DNA from: Erythrobacter colymbi
GTDB taxonomy: Bacteria; Pseudomonadota; Alphaproteobacteria; Sphingomonadales; Sphingomonadaceae
DNA length: 64,000 bases
Assembly: GCF_002155685.1 (NCBI RefSeq)
Contig: NZ_MUYK01000011.1
Location: 1 to 64,000 of the forward strand
Direction of reading: 5' to 3'
Positions 1 to 8,073 of this stretch are shown piece by piece. Position 1 is the first letter of the stretch; each line of letters starts with the position of its first letter. Position numbers and translations under genes: made by a program. Under the pieces are notes generated by a model. The model was given only the letters and a program-made list of their open reading frames with translations. It was not told where the DNA came from and searched no databases.

Positions 1-73
1 GCTGTTCGCCGGCCTCGGGCTGGCATCGGTGCCGGCGGTGCTGTGGGTGCGGCGCCGGTGGTATTTCGGGTGA
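1..73 (+). CDS. Small membrane protein, C-terminal end (partial)
   Basis: The gene enters from outside the window. The open frame ends at the TGA at 71-73 and encodes a hydrophobic stretch followed by VRRRWYFG. The complete homologue at 55761-56003 has the same ending, and the two align without gaps at an offset of 55,930 bp. That copy has two predicted membrane segments and a basic tail. The gene sits 13 nt before an Imm11-like gene in both places, so the two form a conserved pair. No function is recognised. A role in the membrane as partner of the Imm11-like protein is inference only. Confidence 0.75.
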   Translation, partial: LFAGLGLASVPAVLWVRRRWYFG

Positions 74-86
74 GAGGGATGGGGTG

Positions 87-812
87 GTGATCTTTGGCAA
101 GCGGCAAAGCGTTCCGCAGGAGGGGAAGGCGGGAATGTCGGGGGAAAGCATGAGCGGCGGCGCTTGGATGAGCGATGTGTTCGGCAATTACGAGATCGGG
201 TTCAAGCTCGGTCTCCGCCGGAAACAATTCGGGAAAGACTGGGATCCCGCGGCGCATGCCCCGCCCCCTGTTGGGCCGATCGTCGTCCAGTCGATCAATC
301 GCTACACGCGCGGCGAGCCTCTTGCCCGTGAAGAATTTCCGGAGGCCGCCGCAGTCTGGGATGAAAAGAGCTTCAGGCGCGCGAAGGACCTCTTCTCGGT
401 CGGCGGCTTTTATTGCGTCAAGGGCAAGCTCGCCGAGACCCTCGCGCAGTTCGATCTTGGCGAGGGCGGGCTGATCCCGTTTCCGGTCTATCAGGCCGAT
501 CTGGCGACGCCCTATGCGGGCGAGTTCTTCCTGCTCAACTTCGGCTGCATCAAGAACAGCATTCTGGTCGACCAGTGCGAAGATGCGACCAAGTTTCTGG
601 TTCGAAAGGCCACCGGAGTGCAGGTCTATCACTTGAATGACTTCAAGCCCGAGGGCGAGGTTGTCCTGTCGCCGCGCGCGCTGGAGGGCCCCGACCTGTG
701 GTTCGAGGAGGCGGTGCATGAAAAGCTCTTCCTGAGCGACGCGCTAGGGCAGGCGCTGCTCGACATCGGCATGGGTGAGGTGTTCCGGCTGACCCGGTGC
801 CGGATTGCCTGA
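87..812 (+). CDS. Imm11/DUF1629-like immunity-type protein, copy A
   Basis: A 241-residue soluble protein. Its C-terminal third (PDLWFEE, FLSDALGQALLD, FRLTRCRI) resembles the Imm11 family (formerly DUF1629), known as immunity proteins of polymorphic toxin systems and also found as orphans. The GTG at 87 is chosen because it aligns with the only start of the second copy (56017); another GTG lies directly upstream at 84. The N-terminal half differs strongly from copy B, while the C-terminal half is nearly identical. No toxin gene is visible nearby, though the upstream side lies outside the window. The family call is moderate and the role as an immunity protein is inference. Confidence 0.6.
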   Translation: MIFGKRQSVPQEGKAGMSGESMSGGAWMSDVFGNYEIGFKLGLRRKQFGKDWDPAAHAPPPVGPIVVQSINRYTRGEPLAREEFPEAAAVWDEKSFRRAKDLFSVGGFYCVKGKLAETLAQFDLGEGGLIPFPVYQADLATPYAGEFFLLNFGCIKNSILVDQCEDATKFLVRKATGVQVYHLNDFKPEGEVVLSPRALEGPDLWFEEAVHEKLFLSDALGQALLDIGMGEVFRLTRCRIA

Positions 813-904
813 AACCCACAAAGCGTCCTGCGCATCAAGAAGGAAAAGCTGGACCCCGGATCAAGTCCGGGGTGACGGTGTGGTCGATGGCAGAAAACCA
901 CCCA
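684..904 (+). repeat. 221-bp direct repeat, copy A
   Basis: These 221 bases are identical to 56614-56834 in the same orientation. The repeat covers the last 43 codons of the Imm11-like gene, its stop codon, and about 90 bp of downstream sequence including a REP-like palindrome. Identity breaks at single mismatches: position 683 (G against T) and position 905 (A against C). Homology at lower identity extends leftwards to the edge of the window. Confidence 0.95.
854..872. repeat. REP-like palindrome
   Basis: The sequence CCCCGGATCAAGTCCGGGG forms an imperfect hairpin with arms CCCCGGA and TCCGGGG. It is followed by TGAC. Its reverse complement occurs at 55669-55687 and the same copy at 56784-56802, always between genes. 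Here it lies between two convergent genes. Dispersed extragenic palindromes of this type are common in many proteobacteria. Confidence 0.8.
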
Positions 905-959
905 ACCCCTGTCATCCCGGCAGGCTCAGCCTCGCCTGAAAGCCGACCTCCCGCCAGCC

Positions 960-1652
960 CTACCCGTTCAGCACATTGATCGCGTCATGCACCCGCGCCT
1001 CGACCTCCTCGCGCGGGAGGCCGGCGGGGATCATCTCGCCCACCTTGTAGGTGATCTGGCCCGGACGCTTGACCACGTGGTGATAGGCCCGCCCGCTGTC
1101 GACCGCGATCGGGACCACCGGCAGGCGCAGCAGCTTGTAGAGGCCCGCGAAGCCTGCCTGAAGCGGCGGCTTCGTGCCGACTGCGACGCGAGTGCCTTCG
1201 GGGAAGATCACGAGGGGGCGGCCCTCCTCGACCCGCTGCTTGGCCAGCGCAAGCATCTGGCGCAGGGTCTTGGCGCCCTCGTCACGCGCGACAGGGATCA
1301 GGCCATAGACCAGCGCCGAATAGCCCCAGCCGGGGATGCGGAACAGCTCCTGCTTGGCGAAGACCGCGGGGTCGGTGAACAGGCGCGGCGTATCGATCGC
1401 CTCGAAGAAGCTCTCGTGCTTGACCGCGATCAGCACCGGGCCCTGCGGCAGCACGCCATCGAGCACGACCTTGATGCCGAGCAGGTTCTGGGTGCACCAC
1501 AGATGCCAGTCGCCCCATGTGGCCACCACGCCGCGCAGCGCGCGCGGGCGGGCGATCACCGCGATCACCGAGGCGCTCACCAGCAGCGCCGAGCCGCCAT
1601 AGAACAGCACGTAGAAGGCGAGCGAACGCAGTGCGGCCAGCAGCCAGCTCAA
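960..1652 (-). CDS. plsC: 1-acyl-sn-glycerol-3-phosphate acyltransferase (PlsC family)
   Basis: A 230-residue inner-membrane acyltransferase that makes phosphatidate from lysophosphatidate. An N-terminal membrane helix (about residues 5-30) is followed by the active-site block KHESFFE, an HX4E variant of the usual HX4D, and by the substrate-binding motif FPEGTR. The gene is chosen to start at the TTG at 1652-1650, which overlaps the TGA of the upstream DUF218 gene (TTGA). This gives a normal family length and implies translational coupling. It is last in the ftsE-ftsX-DUF218-plsC unit. Confidence 0.88.
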   Translation of the reverse strand: MSWLLAALRSLAFYVLFYGGSALLVSASVIAVIARPRALRGVVATWGDWHLWCTQNLLGIKVVLDGVLPQGPVLIAVKHESFFEAIDTPRLFTDPAVFAKQELFRIPGWGYSALVYGLIPVARDEGAKTLRQMLALAKQRVEEGRPLVIFPEGTRVAVGTKPPLQAGFAGLYKLLRLPVVPIAVDSGRAYHHVVKRPGQITYKVGEMIPAGLPREEVEARVHDAINVLNG

Positions 1653-2179
1653 AGGTCCGCCAATCCCGCCGCGCGGCTGGCGATCAGCTTGTGATATTCG
1701 AGGAACAGCGTCTTGAAATCGGCCTTCGAGGGCACCGCATCGCGCACCACGGTGACATGATCGGGCAGCATCCGGTCCAGCTCGCCCGCGGCGCGGCGCA
1801 TGTGCCAGTCGGTCGTCACCAGCCGGAGCGAGCGGACCTCGTTCTGCGCAACCCACTTGGCGGTCTCTGCCGCGTTGGAGCGGGTGTCGACCGCCGCGTA
1901 GCCGAGCGTGATGCAGCAGGCCATCATGCGCGGGGAGACGCCGAATTCGGCGGCGAATTCCTGCGGGCGCACCTCGGGATCGACCCCGCTCACCAGCATC
2001 CGCTTCGCCAGCCCGCGGTCGAGCACCGCGATCCCGCGCGCGATCCGCCCGGGGCCGCCAGTGGGGACGATCACGGCATCGGTCTTCGCCCCGTCGGCGG
2101 GCCTCGGCAGCGCCACCACGAACCACAGGAAGCCGATGGCCCAGACCAGAACGGCCAGAGAGAATGCGCGGCGGATCAT
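1649..2179 (-). CDS. DUF218/YdcF-ElyC-like membrane-anchored protein
   Basis: A 176-residue protein with one N-terminal membrane segment (about residues 5-23) and a DUF218 fold: AVIVPTGGPGR near the start, a TRSNAAETA segment and a VTTDWHMRRA segment. Relatives such as E. coli ElyC and SanA affect envelope integrity and peptidoglycan assembly; their biochemical activity is unclear. It starts 9 nt after ftsX ends and overlaps plsC, so it belongs to the same transcript. The catalytic domain is probably periplasmic. Confidence 0.8.
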   Translation of the reverse strand: MIRRAFSLAVLVWAIGFLWFVVALPRPADGAKTDAVIVPTGGPGRIARGIAVLDRGLAKRMLVSGVDPEVRPQEFAAEFGVSPRMMACCITLGYAAVDTRSNAAETAKWVAQNEVRSLRLVTTDWHMRRAAGELDRMLPDHVTVVRDAVPSKADFKTLFLEYHKLIASRAAGLADL

Positions 2180-2188
2180 CAGGGCGGC

Positions 2189-3130
2189 CTAAAGCATGGC
2201 CTTGAGGGCATAGGCAATGGTGATCCTTGCCGTCACCATTGCAAGCAATACACCTGCGACCGGAATCGCGCCGATCACCAGCCAGTCGGCCAGCATCAGC
2301 CCGCCGCCGCTCACCATCCCGCTGCCCAGCGCCGCGAACTGCTGGCCGAGCAGCCACACCGCCGCAACGCCCAGCCCCGCGCCCATCAGCGCGCCCGCCG
2401 CCGCCTCGCGCAGCACATCGCGCAGGAACACCGCGGTGATCTGGCGCTGGCTCGCGCCGAGGAGGTGCATGATCTCGACCGTGTCGCGCGCGCCGGCAAA
2501 GGCGTTCCGCGCCGCGAGCCAGACCGCCGCCGCAGTCGCCAGCGCGACCAGCACGGCCAGGCCCAGCGCCAGCCATTGCAGCGCGGCGAGCGCATCGTTC
2601 ACCGGCCGCAGGAAATCGCCCTGCGCATCGACCCGCGCGCCGGGCACCTTGTCCTTGAGCGCCGCCTCGATCCGCGCGATCTCGGCGGGGCCCGCCTTGC
2701 GCGAGAATTCGACGTCGATCAGCGCCGGGATCGGCACGTCGCCACTGGTAGCGCCCTCGCCGAGCCAGGGTTCGAGCATCGCGACGAGTTCGGCATCGGG
2801 GACGACGCGGACCGAGGAGACGCCCTCGATCGCCGAAAGGAGCTTCGCGGCCTCGGCCCCGCGCGCAGGGCGCAGGTCGGGGTTGGGCTCGATCACCTGC
2901 ACGCTCACCGCTGCCGAAAGCCCCGCGCTGGCGCTGGTGGCAAGGTTGCGCAGCGCAAGACCGCCCGCCGCCGCGAGCACCACCAGCGCGATCAGGATCG
3001 CGATCACCCATGGGATCGGGCCGGTCAGCTTTGCGGGCGGCAGCAGCCGCGCGGCAGCGCGCCCGCGCGGGCGTTCGGGCAGGGCCTCGCCCTCTTCGGC
3101 CTCGGCCGGGAGCGGGGGGAGCGTGCTCAT
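2189..3130 (-). CDS. ftsX: Cell division protein FtsX
   Basis: A 313-residue permease-like partner of FtsE. A cytoplasmic Pro/Arg-rich N-terminus precedes the first membrane helix (about residues 37-60). A periplasmic domain of about 110 residues and three C-terminal helices follow. FtsEX controls peptidoglycan hydrolases at the septum. The ATG at 3130 overlaps the ftsE stop (ATGA), typical of this pair. The N-terminal tail is longer and more acidic/proline-rich than in enterobacteria. Confidence 0.9.
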   Translation of the reverse strand: MSTLPPLPAEAEEGEALPERPRGRAAARLLPPAKLTGPIPWVIAILIALVVLAAAGGLALRNLATSASAGLSAAVSVQVIEPNPDLRPARGAEAAKLLSAIEGVSSVRVVPDAELVAMLEPWLGEGATSGDVPIPALIDVEFSRKAGPAEIARIEAALKDKVPGARVDAQGDFLRPVNDALAALQWLALGLAVLVALATAAAVWLAARNAFAGARDTVEIMHLLGASQRQITAVFLRDVLREAAAGALMGAGLGVAAVWLLGQQFAALGSGMVSGGGLMLADWLVIGAIPVAGVLLAMVTARITIAYALKAML

Positions 3131-3855
3131 GCGCCGCTTCCCGCCGGACGCGGGGGATAGCGCAGCGCGCCGGTGGGATCGGACAGCTGGCCCTTGTGGA
3201 GCCGCATGATCAGCGAATCCGGGACTTTCTTGAGCAGGTGGACGTCGTGGGTCGCGACGACCACCGTCGTGCCGACGCGGTTGTTGAGCGCCTCGAACAG
3301 GCGCAGCAGCTTCAGCGCCATATCGGGATCGACGTTGCCGGTCGGCTCGTCGGCGATCAGCATCTTGGGCCGCGCGATCACCGCCCGCGCGATGGCGACG
3401 CGCTGCTGCTCCCCGCCCGACATGGTCGGCGGCACGGCATGGGCACGGTGCGAGAGGCCCACCCAGTCGAGCATGTCGCCCACCGCGCGCTGCACCTTCT
3501 TCTCGTCGGTGCCCGCGAGCCTGAGCGGCAGCGCGACATTGTCGAAGGCGGTGAGATAGGGGACGAGGCGGAAGTTCTGGAACACCACGCCCAGCCTGCG
3601 GCGCAGTTCGGGCAGGCGGCTCTGCGGCATCGTCACCAGATCGTGCCCGAACATCCGGATCGCCCCGCGCGAGGGGCGCTGCGCGAGGTAGAGCATCTTG
3701 AGCAGGCTGGTCTTGCCCGCCCCGCTCGCGCCGGTGAGGAAGTAGAAACTCCCCGGAAACAGCGTGAAGGACAGATTGCTCAGCACCTCGGGATCGGTGC
3801 CGTAGCGCAGCCCGACATTGTCGAATTTGACGTGACCGGCGAGAGCGTCGTTCAT
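3127..3855 (-). CDS. ftsE: Cell division ATP-binding protein FtsE
   Basis: A 242-residue ABC ATPase with Walker A (GASGAGKTS), Q-loop (FQNFRL), signature (MSGGEQQRVAIARA), Walker B (MLIADEPTG) and switch His (ATHD). It drives the FtsX-dependent activation of septal amidases. The start at 3855 (MNDALAGH) is preferred over an upstream in-frame ATG at 3915, because the extra 20 residues are not part of the fold and would reach into the divergent promoter region. It is the first gene of the four-gene minus-strand unit. Confidence 0.93.
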   Translation of the reverse strand: MNDALAGHVKFDNVGLRYGTDPEVLSNLSFTLFPGSFYFLTGASGAGKTSLLKMLYLAQRPSRGAIRMFGHDLVTMPQSRLPELRRRLGVVFQNFRLVPYLTAFDNVALPLRLAGTDEKKVQRAVGDMLDWVGLSHRAHAVPPTMSGGEQQRVAIARAVIARPKMLIADEPTGNVDPDMALKLLRLFEALNNRVGTTVVVATHDVHLLKKVPDSLIMRLHKGQLSDPTGALRYPPRPAGSGA

Positions 3856-4033
3856 GCCCCCGCACCTAACAGGGGGGCAGGCGGCGGAAAAGCCGCAGAA
3901 CGCGCCAAGCGGCACGGAACGCCCGATTTACGCCCCGTAATCTGGCCGCAATGTGGAAAACAGCGGGTAAATGGGCCGCTTGCCGCGCCTTGCTCTTGTG
4001 CGCGGGGGCGTGGGGGCTATTGCCAAGCGTGAC

Positions 4034-5011
4034 ATGATTATTGCCTGCCCAGCCTGTGGCACCCGTTACGCAGTGCCCGATGCTGCCATCGGCAGCGAGG
4101 GGCGCACCGTGCGCTGCGCCAAGTGCAAGCACAGCTGGTTCCAGGACCCGCCCGAGCTCGAGCTCACCACCCCTGCGCCCGCTCCGGCAGCGCCCGAGAC
4201 CGCGGCACCCCCGCCGCCTCCGCCGCCCGCTCCTCCGCCACCGCAGCCAGAACCCGAGCCCGAGCCGGAACCGCCGGTCGCGCGCCCTGCCCCTGCTCCG
4301 GCACCCGAGACGCCGGGCGACGGCCCCTCGATCAGCCACTGGCGCACCCCCGAAGCCGAGGACGAGGCCGCACTCGCGATGCGCGCACTGCGCCGCGGCA
4401 TGAACGCGCAGGGCGAGCCCGCCGCGCCGCCGCCCGCTCCGCCGCCGCCCGCTCCGCCGCCGCCCCCGCCTCCGCCCCCGCCGGCGGACGACTATGCCGA
4501 TCCGCCCTTCGCGGATGACGAGCCCTATGCCGAGGATGACGACGAGGGCGGCTCGCAGTTCGATTACCGCGCGCCTTTCACCCGGCGGCGCAACCCGGCC
4601 AAGATGTGGACCCTCGCGGCGGTGCTGTTCGCCGTGCTCGCCGGATCGGCGACCGTCGCGATCAACTACTACGGCCCGCCCGACTGGCTGCCGATCGAAC
4701 GCCCGACCTTCGGCATGGGCCGCCCGGGTCTCGAGCTCGATCGCAAGGCGATCATGCGCAAGGAGCCGCTCGAGAACGGCGAGGAAATCTTCCGCGTCCG
4801 CACCACCATCACCAACACCTCGGGCGAGAGCCTCGATGTGCCCAACCTCGTGGTGGTGTTCAGCGACGCGCGCGACCGCAAGATCGGCGACTGGGTGGTT
4901 GCCCCTTCCAAGCGCCGTCTGGCGCCCGGCGAGACCCTGACCGTCTCCGAAGCGATCCGCAACATCCCGCCCGGCGCCGAGGCCGCCGAGCTCGGCTGGG
5001 CGCTGCGCTGA
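4034..5011 (+). CDS. MJ0042-type zinc-ribbon, DUF3426-like membrane protein
   Basis: A 325-residue protein. Residues 1-38 form a zinc ribbon of the MJ0042 type (MIIACPACGTRY, VRCAKCKHSW: two CxxC pairs). A long Pro/Ala/Glu-rich region with runs of up to ten prolines follows (about residues 45-170). One membrane helix (about 195-215, MWTLAAVLFAVLAG) leads to a C-terminal beta-rich domain like DUF3426. The start is taken at MIIACP because the ribbon normally begins the protein. Its job is unknown. The divergent position beside ftsE is common in alphaproteobacteria (recalled, not tested). Confidence 0.85.
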   Translation: MIIACPACGTRYAVPDAAIGSEGRTVRCAKCKHSWFQDPPELELTTPAPAPAAPETAAPPPPPPPAPPPPQPEPEPEPEPPVARPAPAPAPETPGDGPSISHWRTPEAEDEAALAMRALRRGMNAQGEPAAPPPAPPPPAPPPPPPPPPPADDYADPPFADDEPYAEDDDEGGSQFDYRAPFTRRRNPAKMWTLAAVLFAVLAGSATVAINYYGPPDWLPIERPTFGMGRPGLELDRKAIMRKEPLENGEEIFRVRTTITNTSGESLDVPNLVVVFSDARDRKIGDWVVAPSKRRLAPGETLTVSEAIRNIPPGAEAAELGWALR

Positions 5012-5041
5012 GGCCCGTTTCGCAAACTCGCGTCAAAGAGC

Positions 5042-5069
5042 TTGCACGGCGCCAAACCCCTTGCTAGGG
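5042..5069 (+). promoter_or_regulatory. Candidate promoter of tRNA-Leu
   Basis: TTGCAC at 5042-5047 and CTAGGG (within CCCCTTGCTAGGGG) at 5064-5069 are spaced by 16 nt, about 50 nt before the tRNA. The CCCCTTGCTAGGGG block is itself an imperfect palindrome. The match to sigma-70 consensus is modest and the assignment is inference. Confidence 0.35.
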
Positions 5070-5121
5070 GCGCGCTCCTACCGCGGGGCCAGCGCTTTGG
5101 CTGCCCCGACATACCCCGAGT

Positions 5122-5208
5122 GCGGTCGTGGCGGAACTGGTAGACGCGCAACGTTGAGGTCGTTGTGGGCGAAAGCCCGTGGAAGTTCGAGTCTTCTCGA
5201 CCGCACCA
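5122..5208 (+). tRNA. tRNA-Leu (anticodon GAG)
   Basis: The acceptor arms GCGGTCG (5122-5128) and CGACCGC (5198-5204) pair fully. The discriminator A and an encoded CCA end at 5208. The anticodon stem CAACG/CGTTG encloses the loop TTGAGGT, giving anticodon GAG, which reads CUC/CUU leucine codons. The long variable arm (GTGGGCGAAAGCCCGT) is typical of a class II tRNA, and TTCGAGT marks the T loop. Confidence 0.95.
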
Positions 5209-5364
5209 CTCTCCTGACATAGCCGGACACCGGCTGCCGAAGGCGGCCAAGGGCAGCGCCCGGCCGCGGGCATGCGTCAACGTCAGGCGCACGCGGCTGC
5301 GTTGGCCCGCTTCATCGAACCTGAGATAATCCCGCCCGCGCCGCCTGCGCGAAGCGGCGCGCGA

Positions 5365-6396
5365 TCAGAAGGTGACTGTCCGCAATCCCGACACGCCTTT
5401 GATGGCGGTGCTCCCCGTCACGGCCCATGTCTGCGGGTTTACGGTCACGCGCACGCCGCCCCACGGATCATGCGCGATGATCTGCCCGCTGGCATTGGTG
5501 CCGACCGCAAGGATATAGTGTACGCCGCCCTTGAAGGGGCCCGACAGGATCACCGGATTGCCCTTGCGCAGCTGGCCGAGCACGATGTCGGCGGTGAGAT
5601 TCGCGCTCTGCCCGCCGATGCCGCTGATCGCCTTGATCCCGACAGGCGTCCAGTTGGACGGGCCGATGCGGTAGCTCCGGTTGCCCCGGGCGTGCTCGAT
5701 CATCGCGTAGACCACGGCCAGACAGGTGACGTCGGCATGGGTGTTGGTCGTGCTGCCCTCATCGAGCGCGTTGGCCCATTCGGGAGGTTGATAGATCGCT
5801 GCCGATGCCACACGCTGGTTGTAGAGCGGGAAGGTGACCGGAAGCGTGATCGCTCCCACCGATGGCGCGCCTTCCGACTGGAAGTAGAGCGGCGCGGAGA
5901 AGGTCGAACATCCCGCCGCATTGCACGCTCTCACATTCCAGCGATAGCTGCGGCCGCGGGTGATCGGAGCGGTGTAGGACGTCTCGGGCGAGCGGGTGTC
6001 GACCACCAGCTGGTCGGTGGTGATGTCACGGATCCCGAAATCATATTCGGTGGCTCCGCTGACCGGCGCCCAGGTAATGGTCACCCGGTTGCCGCTGACC
6101 GTCTGGCCCGGTGCCGAGGCGGCCCCGGGGGACAGCGCGCGCGGCGTCGCCGGACGGGCCGCAGACGGCGCAGGGGTTGCGCGGGGCGCTGGCGTCGACC
6201 GGGGCGCGGGCGTTGCACGGGGGGCAGGAGTCTCGGGCGCTCGCTTGGCACGCCGCTCATCCATCAGGCAGCGGGATTTGTCGCGGCCGGTCAGCTTGTC
6301 GCACTTGCTCTGCGCCGCTGCCGGCGCCTCACCGCCGAGCGTCCCGACGACGGCGGCGGCACCCGCAAGAGCCGTAACGATGATCAGGCTTCGCAT
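5365..6396 (-). CDS. Secreted FN3 and C39-like cysteine protease-type protein
   Basis: A 343-residue exported protein. It has a signal peptide (about residues 1-28, ending APAAAQ), a Pro/Ala/Arg/Thr-rich linker (about 55-90), a fibronectin type III-like domain (about 98-172) and a C39-like papain-fold domain (about 190-330). The likely catalytic set is Cys225 (in VTCLAVVY), His293 (in GVHYILAVG) and Asp310 (in HDPWGG), in the expected order. It is last of six tightly spaced genes, 22 nt after its neighbour. A periplasmic or extracellular peptidase or bacteriocin-processing-like role is possible. The substrate is unknown. Confidence 0.7.
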   Translation of the reverse strand: MRSLIIVTALAGAAAVVGTLGGEAPAAAQSKCDKLTGRDKSRCLMDERRAKRAPETPAPRATPAPRSTPAPRATPAPSAARPATPRALSPGAASAPGQTVSGNRVTITWAPVSGATEYDFGIRDITTDQLVVDTRSPETSYTAPITRGRSYRWNVRACNAAGCSTFSAPLYFQSEGAPSVGAITLPVTFPLYNQRVASAAIYQPPEWANALDEGSTTNTHADVTCLAVVYAMIEHARGNRSYRIGPSNWTPVGIKAISGIGGQSANLTADIVLGQLRKGNPVILSGPFKGGVHYILAVGTNASGQIIAHDPWGGVRVTVNPQTWAVTGSTAIKGVSGLRTVTF

Positions 6397-6418
6397 ATCC
6401 CATCCCCCTGTTGATTGC

Positions 6419-7057
6419 TTATGCCGAGCGCCGCGGCGCCCAGTTGCCTTCGGCGTCGCGGCACCATTCCTGGCCGCTGCCGCTGCCGTCGCCGCTGACC
6501 AGACGGCATTCCATGCCGCCGCTGGCGCGGTAGGCGGTGGCCTCGATCCTCACCTTGGGTTTGCGACCGCCATCCCGCCAGCGCACCACCAGCATCCCGG
6601 GTCCGGGCGTGATCACGATCTGCTGGCGGATCGGGCACGGGTCCTTGCCGCCGCGGTGGTTGAGCGATTCCGCGAAAACGTAATCCGTCCCCTCGACCCC
6701 GATCAGTGTGAGCTGGCTGCGACAGATGGTCGAAGGGCGCTGTGCATTGCCCGCAAAGTAGCTGACCACGGCTTCGGGCATTCCGGGCCGAAAGCCGCCG
6801 ATCTTCACCTCGACATTGTAATTGGTTCTGAGCTTGTGGGTCGGCCCGTCGAGCACGACCTGCCATGACCCCGTCACGGTCTCGGGGATCTGGGGGGCGG
6901 GAGAAGCCCCGCTCCGGAATGTCGGTGCCGCGGTGACACCGGGCAAGGGAGCGCTCTGGGCGAGCAGTGGTGCCGCAATGGCGCAGGCGGCTGCGCCAAG
7001 CGCCAGACCGCAGGCGGCCAGCCGCACCCTGCCGCTTGCCATGGTCGGGCCGCCCAT
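6419..7057 (-). CDS. Exported protein of unknown function
   Basis: A 212-residue protein with an N-terminal signal peptide (LAACGLALGAAACAIAAPLLAQS). The mature part is a predicted beta-rich domain starting GSWQVVLDG and holding four cysteines (in STICRSQ, KDPCPIR, MECRLV and EWCRDA) that could form two disulfides. The ATG at 7057 follows the upstream stop by one base. A second ATG at 7042 is also possible. The longer open frame upstream overlaps the preceding gene and is not used. No family is recognised; the operon context suggests an envelope role. Confidence 0.6.
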   Translation of the reverse strand: MGGPTMASGRVRLAACGLALGAAACAIAAPLLAQSAPLPGVTAAPTFRSGASPAPQIPETVTGSWQVVLDGPTHKLRTNYNVEVKIGGFRPGMPEAVVSYFAGNAQRPSTICRSQLTLIGVEGTDYVFAESLNHRGGKDPCPIRQQIVITPGPGMLVVRWRDGGRKPKVRIEATAYRASGGMECRLVSGDGSGSGQEWCRDAEGNWAPRRSA

Positions 7058-7058
7058 C

Positions 7059-8054
7059 TCAGCGTCTCGGCCGGGCATCGTGCGAAGCGATCTGCCGTTC
7101 GGCATGACGACGGCGGTTGAGCCGGTCGATCGCCTCGTTCGCATAGCGCTCGCTCCGGTTGAGTTCGAAGACCCGCCGGTAGAACGTTTCAGCCGCATCA
7201 TATTCGCGCCGCGATTCCGCGCAGAGCCCGAGGTTGAACAGGGTCGGACCATGATCCGGAACAAGCTGATCGACCTCCGTCCACATGGTGCAGGCCGAGG
7301 TCACGTTCCGCTTGGTCAACCGGATGCCTTCCTTGAACCTCTTCTTGGCGTCGTTCTGGAGACCATCGGTGCCTTCCTTGACCCGGATGTCGTCACGGAC
7401 TTCGAGCGGCGCGAATTGCAGACGCAGCTCGGTGGCGACCCGCGAGACCAGCTGGCCTACTGTGGCTTCGATGGTCGGCGCGTCGCCGGAATTCGGACAG
7501 ATCAGCTGCGAATCCTCGGCTGTGGAGGCAACGCCGAAAACGCGCTCGCGGCGGCGGCCTTCGACCTTGAGCGAATAGGTCAGGGTGACAATCTGCCGCT
7601 CGCACACGATGATGACATCGCGCCATTGCTTGCACCTGCCCTTGTTGTCCTCATAGACGCACTCGCGCGCGCGCACGTCCTCGCGCCTGCTTTCCATGCT
7701 GCTGCGGGCCGCGCCGGTCACCGTGCCGTCCGCCCCGCCCTTGGCGCGGTAGGGGACCATGCTGAAATAGGAAGCGCCGCGCACCCGCACCTCGGCGAGG
7801 GCCTGTTCGAGCTGGATCGCAAGGGTCTGGCCATCGTCGCCCGTGAACGGGCCGATCGCGATCGAATTGAGCGCGGACAGCTGGTCGCTTCCCGCAGGAT
7901 AGACACCCTCGATCGGCAGGGTTTCGGCGCGCAGCGGAGCTTGCGCCGCGCCGATGGCCAAGCCCGCGGCGACCAGCATGGTCCACGCGCGGTGCCTGTG
8001 CGCCCGGCGTTTGACGGAGCGCGGTGTGACCCGATCGATCCAGACTCTGGTCAT
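7059..8054 (-). CDS. Exported CsgG/LpoB-like and TPR-like protein
   Basis: A 331-residue protein with a basic N-terminus and signal peptide (about residues 22-43). The region SIAIGPFTGDDGQTLAIQLE (about 63-83) resembles the start of CsgG/LpoB-type folds: a beta strand, then a helix carrying a predicted lipid- or partner-binding surface. A C-terminal stretch (about 250-315, TLFNLGLCAESRREYDAAETF) looks like one or two TPR repeats. Cysteines in ECVYEDNKGRCKQW suggest a disulfide. Third in spacing from the lipoprotein gene (19 nt). The function is unknown and the fold call is tentative. Confidence 0.55.
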   Translation of the reverse strand: MTRVWIDRVTPRSVKRRAHRHRAWTMLVAAGLAIGAAQAPLRAETLPIEGVYPAGSDQLSALNSIAIGPFTGDDGQTLAIQLEQALAEVRVRGASYFSMVPYRAKGGADGTVTGAARSSMESRREDVRARECVYEDNKGRCKQWRDVIIVCERQIVTLTYSLKVEGRRRERVFGVASTAEDSQLICPNSGDAPTIEATVGQLVSRVATELRLQFAPLEVRDDIRVKEGTDGLQNDAKKRFKEGIRLTKRNVTSACTMWTEVDQLVPDHGPTLFNLGLCAESRREYDAAETFYRRVFELNRSERYANEAIDRLNRRRHAERQIASHDARPRR

Positions 8055-8073
8055 GGGGCGTCCTTTCTGCTGG

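Noticed and set aside
84..86. GTG at 84 as the start of Imm11-like copy A
   Set aside because: The second copy has GCG at the matching place and starts at the next codon, so 87 is the conserved start.
1517..3160. A 547-codon open frame on the plus strand
   Set aside because: It is antisense to ftsX and the DUF218 gene and has the Arg/Pro-rich composition of a shadow frame.
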